41,716 bases of DNA. Origin: an uncultured Collinsella sp. (GTDB lineage Bacteria > Actinomycetota > Coriobacteriia > Coriobacteriales > Coriobacteriaceae). The stretch covers positions 1 to 41,716 of the forward strand of contig CABQJV010000020.1 in the NCBI GenBank assembly GCA_902464565.1, read 5' to 3'. Of the stretch, positions 40,626 through 41,716 are shown in pieces (the stretch's first letter is position 1; each line of letters begins with the position of its first letter). The notes under the pieces are model-generated. The model ran no database searches and had not been told where the DNA came from. It saw only the letters and a program-made list of their open reading frames with translations. The translations under genes and the position numbers were made by a program.

Positions 40626-41669
40626 ATGTCGTTTGGCAAGTTCTTTAAAGATGCGCTGCTTCCCGTCGCCGTGTGGACGTGCGGCGTGCTGCTGAGCTGC
40701 TTTGTGCTGACGGTCGCCGGCGCACCCGTTTCTATCGTGGTCGTGGCGGTTGGCGTGTCCTTTATCTTCGGTATGCTCGGCATCGTGATCGAGTACGCGC
40801 GCCGTCGTCGTTTTCTGCGCCAGCTGGAGCGTGCGGCCGAGGAGCTCGAGAGTCCCGCATGGGTGCAGGAGATGGTGCAATGCCCGACCTATGCCGAGGG
40901 CGAGCTCGAGTACGAGGTCTTGCGCCGGGTGGGCAAGGCGGCATGTGACGAGGTTGCCGAAGGCCGGCGTCAGACCGATGACTATCGCGACTATATCGAG
41001 AGCTGGGTCCACGAGGCCAAGCTGCCCCTGGCGGCAGCCCATCTGATTTTGGAAAACCTGGATGGCAGCGAAGACGACCTGTCGCGCGTGGATGACCTGG
41101 GTCGCGAGCTGGCTCGCGTGGAGCGCTATATCGATCAAGCGCTGTACTACGCGCGCTCGGAGGTTGTGGAGCGCGATTACCTGATTCGACGTTGGAACCT
41201 CAAGGCTCTGGTGACGGGCGCAATCAAGGCCAATGCGCGTGAGCTCATCGCGGCACACGTGGCGCCGGTGTGCGAGAACCTCGACTTTGAGGTCTTTACC
41301 GACGAGAAGTGGCTCGAGTTTATTCTGGGCCAGCTCATTCAGAACAGCATTAAATATGCGCGCGAGGACGGCGCGAAGATCGTGTTTTCGGGTGCGTTGC
41401 TGGACGAGGGCCTGGCAAGCGAGCGCATCGAGCTTATCGTTGCGGACAACGGCTGCGGCGTGAGCGCGGCCGACCTGCCGCGTGTGTTCGAGAAGGGTTT
41501 TACCGGCGACAACGGCCGCACCACCAAGCGTGCAACGGGCATCGGCCTCTACCTGGTGGCGCGCCTGTGCTCCAAGATGGGCATCGACGCCACCGCAGCA
41601 TCCGAGCCCGGCGAAGGCTTTGTCGTCACGTTTGCCTTCTCAACCAACAAGTTTCAATACTTCGAGTAA
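40626..41669 (+). CDS. Intramembrane-sensing histidine kinase (BceS-like)
   Basis: A 347-residue kinase with two adjacent membrane helices (about 9-31 and 34-56) and almost no external loop, the layout of BceS-type kinases. His129 in SWVHEAKLPLAA is the phospho-acceptor; LIQNSIKYA is the N box, ADNGCGV the G1 box, TGIGLYLVARL the G2 box. Such kinases usually sense a peptide antibiotic through a BceAB-type ABC transporter. None is present in the window, but downstream sequence is cut off 47 bases after the stop. Confidence 0.9.
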   Translation: MSFGKFFKDALLPVAVWTCGVLLSCFVLTVAGAPVSIVVVAVGVSFIFGMLGIVIEYARRRRFLRQLERAAEELESPAWVQEMVQCPTYAEGELEYEVLRRVGKAACDEVAEGRRQTDDYRDYIESWVHEAKLPLAAAHLILENLDGSEDDLSRVDDLGRELARVERYIDQALYYARSEVVERDYLIRRWNLKALVTGAIKANARELIAAHVAPVCENLDFEVFTDEKWLEFILGQLIQNSIKYAREDGAKIVFSGALLDEGLASERIELIVADNGCGVSAADLPRVFEKGFTGDNGRTTKRATGIGLYLVARLCSKMGIDATAASEPGEGFVVTFAFSTNKFQYFE

Positions 41670-41716
41670 CGCACACGGCAGATGTCCGCCCAAACAAAAC
41701 GTGCCGCCCCAAACGG

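Noticed and set aside
39924..41258. 444-codon minus-strand frame over the BceRS-like genes
   Set aside because: Antisense shadow; both sense products have full catalytic motifs.

Overview
The window is a high-GC chromosomal segment with short intergenic gaps, Shine-Dalgarno-led genes and strong GC bias at third codon positions. The gene content suggests a gut actinobacterium of the class Coriobacteriia, most likely Collinsella or a close relative. The hints are an eno / FtsB-like / short-form ppx neighbourhood typical of Actinobacteria, a solitary galactitol-type PTS IIB protein, GluQ, a DUF2207 protein, and many copies of small palindromic intergenic repeats. The genus is inferred from overall content and was not tested by any search.

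Layout. (1) 1-494: the tail of an upstream gene, a strong terminator and an array of small palindromic modules. (2) 495-5083, minus strand: an MMPL/RND exporter followed by a secreted or anchored heptad-repeat partner. (3) 5479-13585, plus strand: a complete histidine operon, hisZ-hisG (one fused gene), hisD, hisC, hisB, hisH, hisA, hisF, hisI, hisE. A PHP-type histidinol phosphatase on the opposite strand (13706-14617) supplies the missing step. (4) 14939-16891: stand-alone LarC2-like protein, YfcE-type phosphodiesterase, MazG. (5) 17081-20344: enolase, FtsB/DivIC-like protein, exopolyphosphatase. (6) 20490-22808, minus strand: DUF4143 ATPase with three 33-bp repeats upstream, tRNA-Leu(UAA), and a membrane-anchored TPR-like protein. 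(7) 22972-23645: orphan PTS IIB and VOC protein. (8) 23700-26341, minus strand: DUF4342 protein and an OmpR-type two-component system. (9) 26700-30219: a small membrane protein, a metallophosphoesterase, a DUF1778/GNAT toxin-antitoxin pair with a perfect operator palindrome, and GluQ. (10) 30220-36170: DUF2207 protein, a MITE-like element, a GNAT enzyme, purH and an unknown protein. (11) 36189-39774: a PucR-type regulator divergent from an ornithine cyclodeaminase-like enzyme and a PLP aminotransferase. (12) 39945-41669: a BceRS-like two-component system.

The coding part is mostly housekeeping metabolism and regulation; I saw no phage, conjugative element, CRISPR array or biosynthetic cluster. 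The most unusual signals are the HisZ-HisG fusion and the set of intergenic palindromes. At least four repeat families recur here. In two of them the arms differ between copies but still pair within each copy, which indicates that the folded or palindromic form itself is being maintained. A 230-bp element with 35-bp terminal inverted repeats looks like a non-autonomous mobile element.
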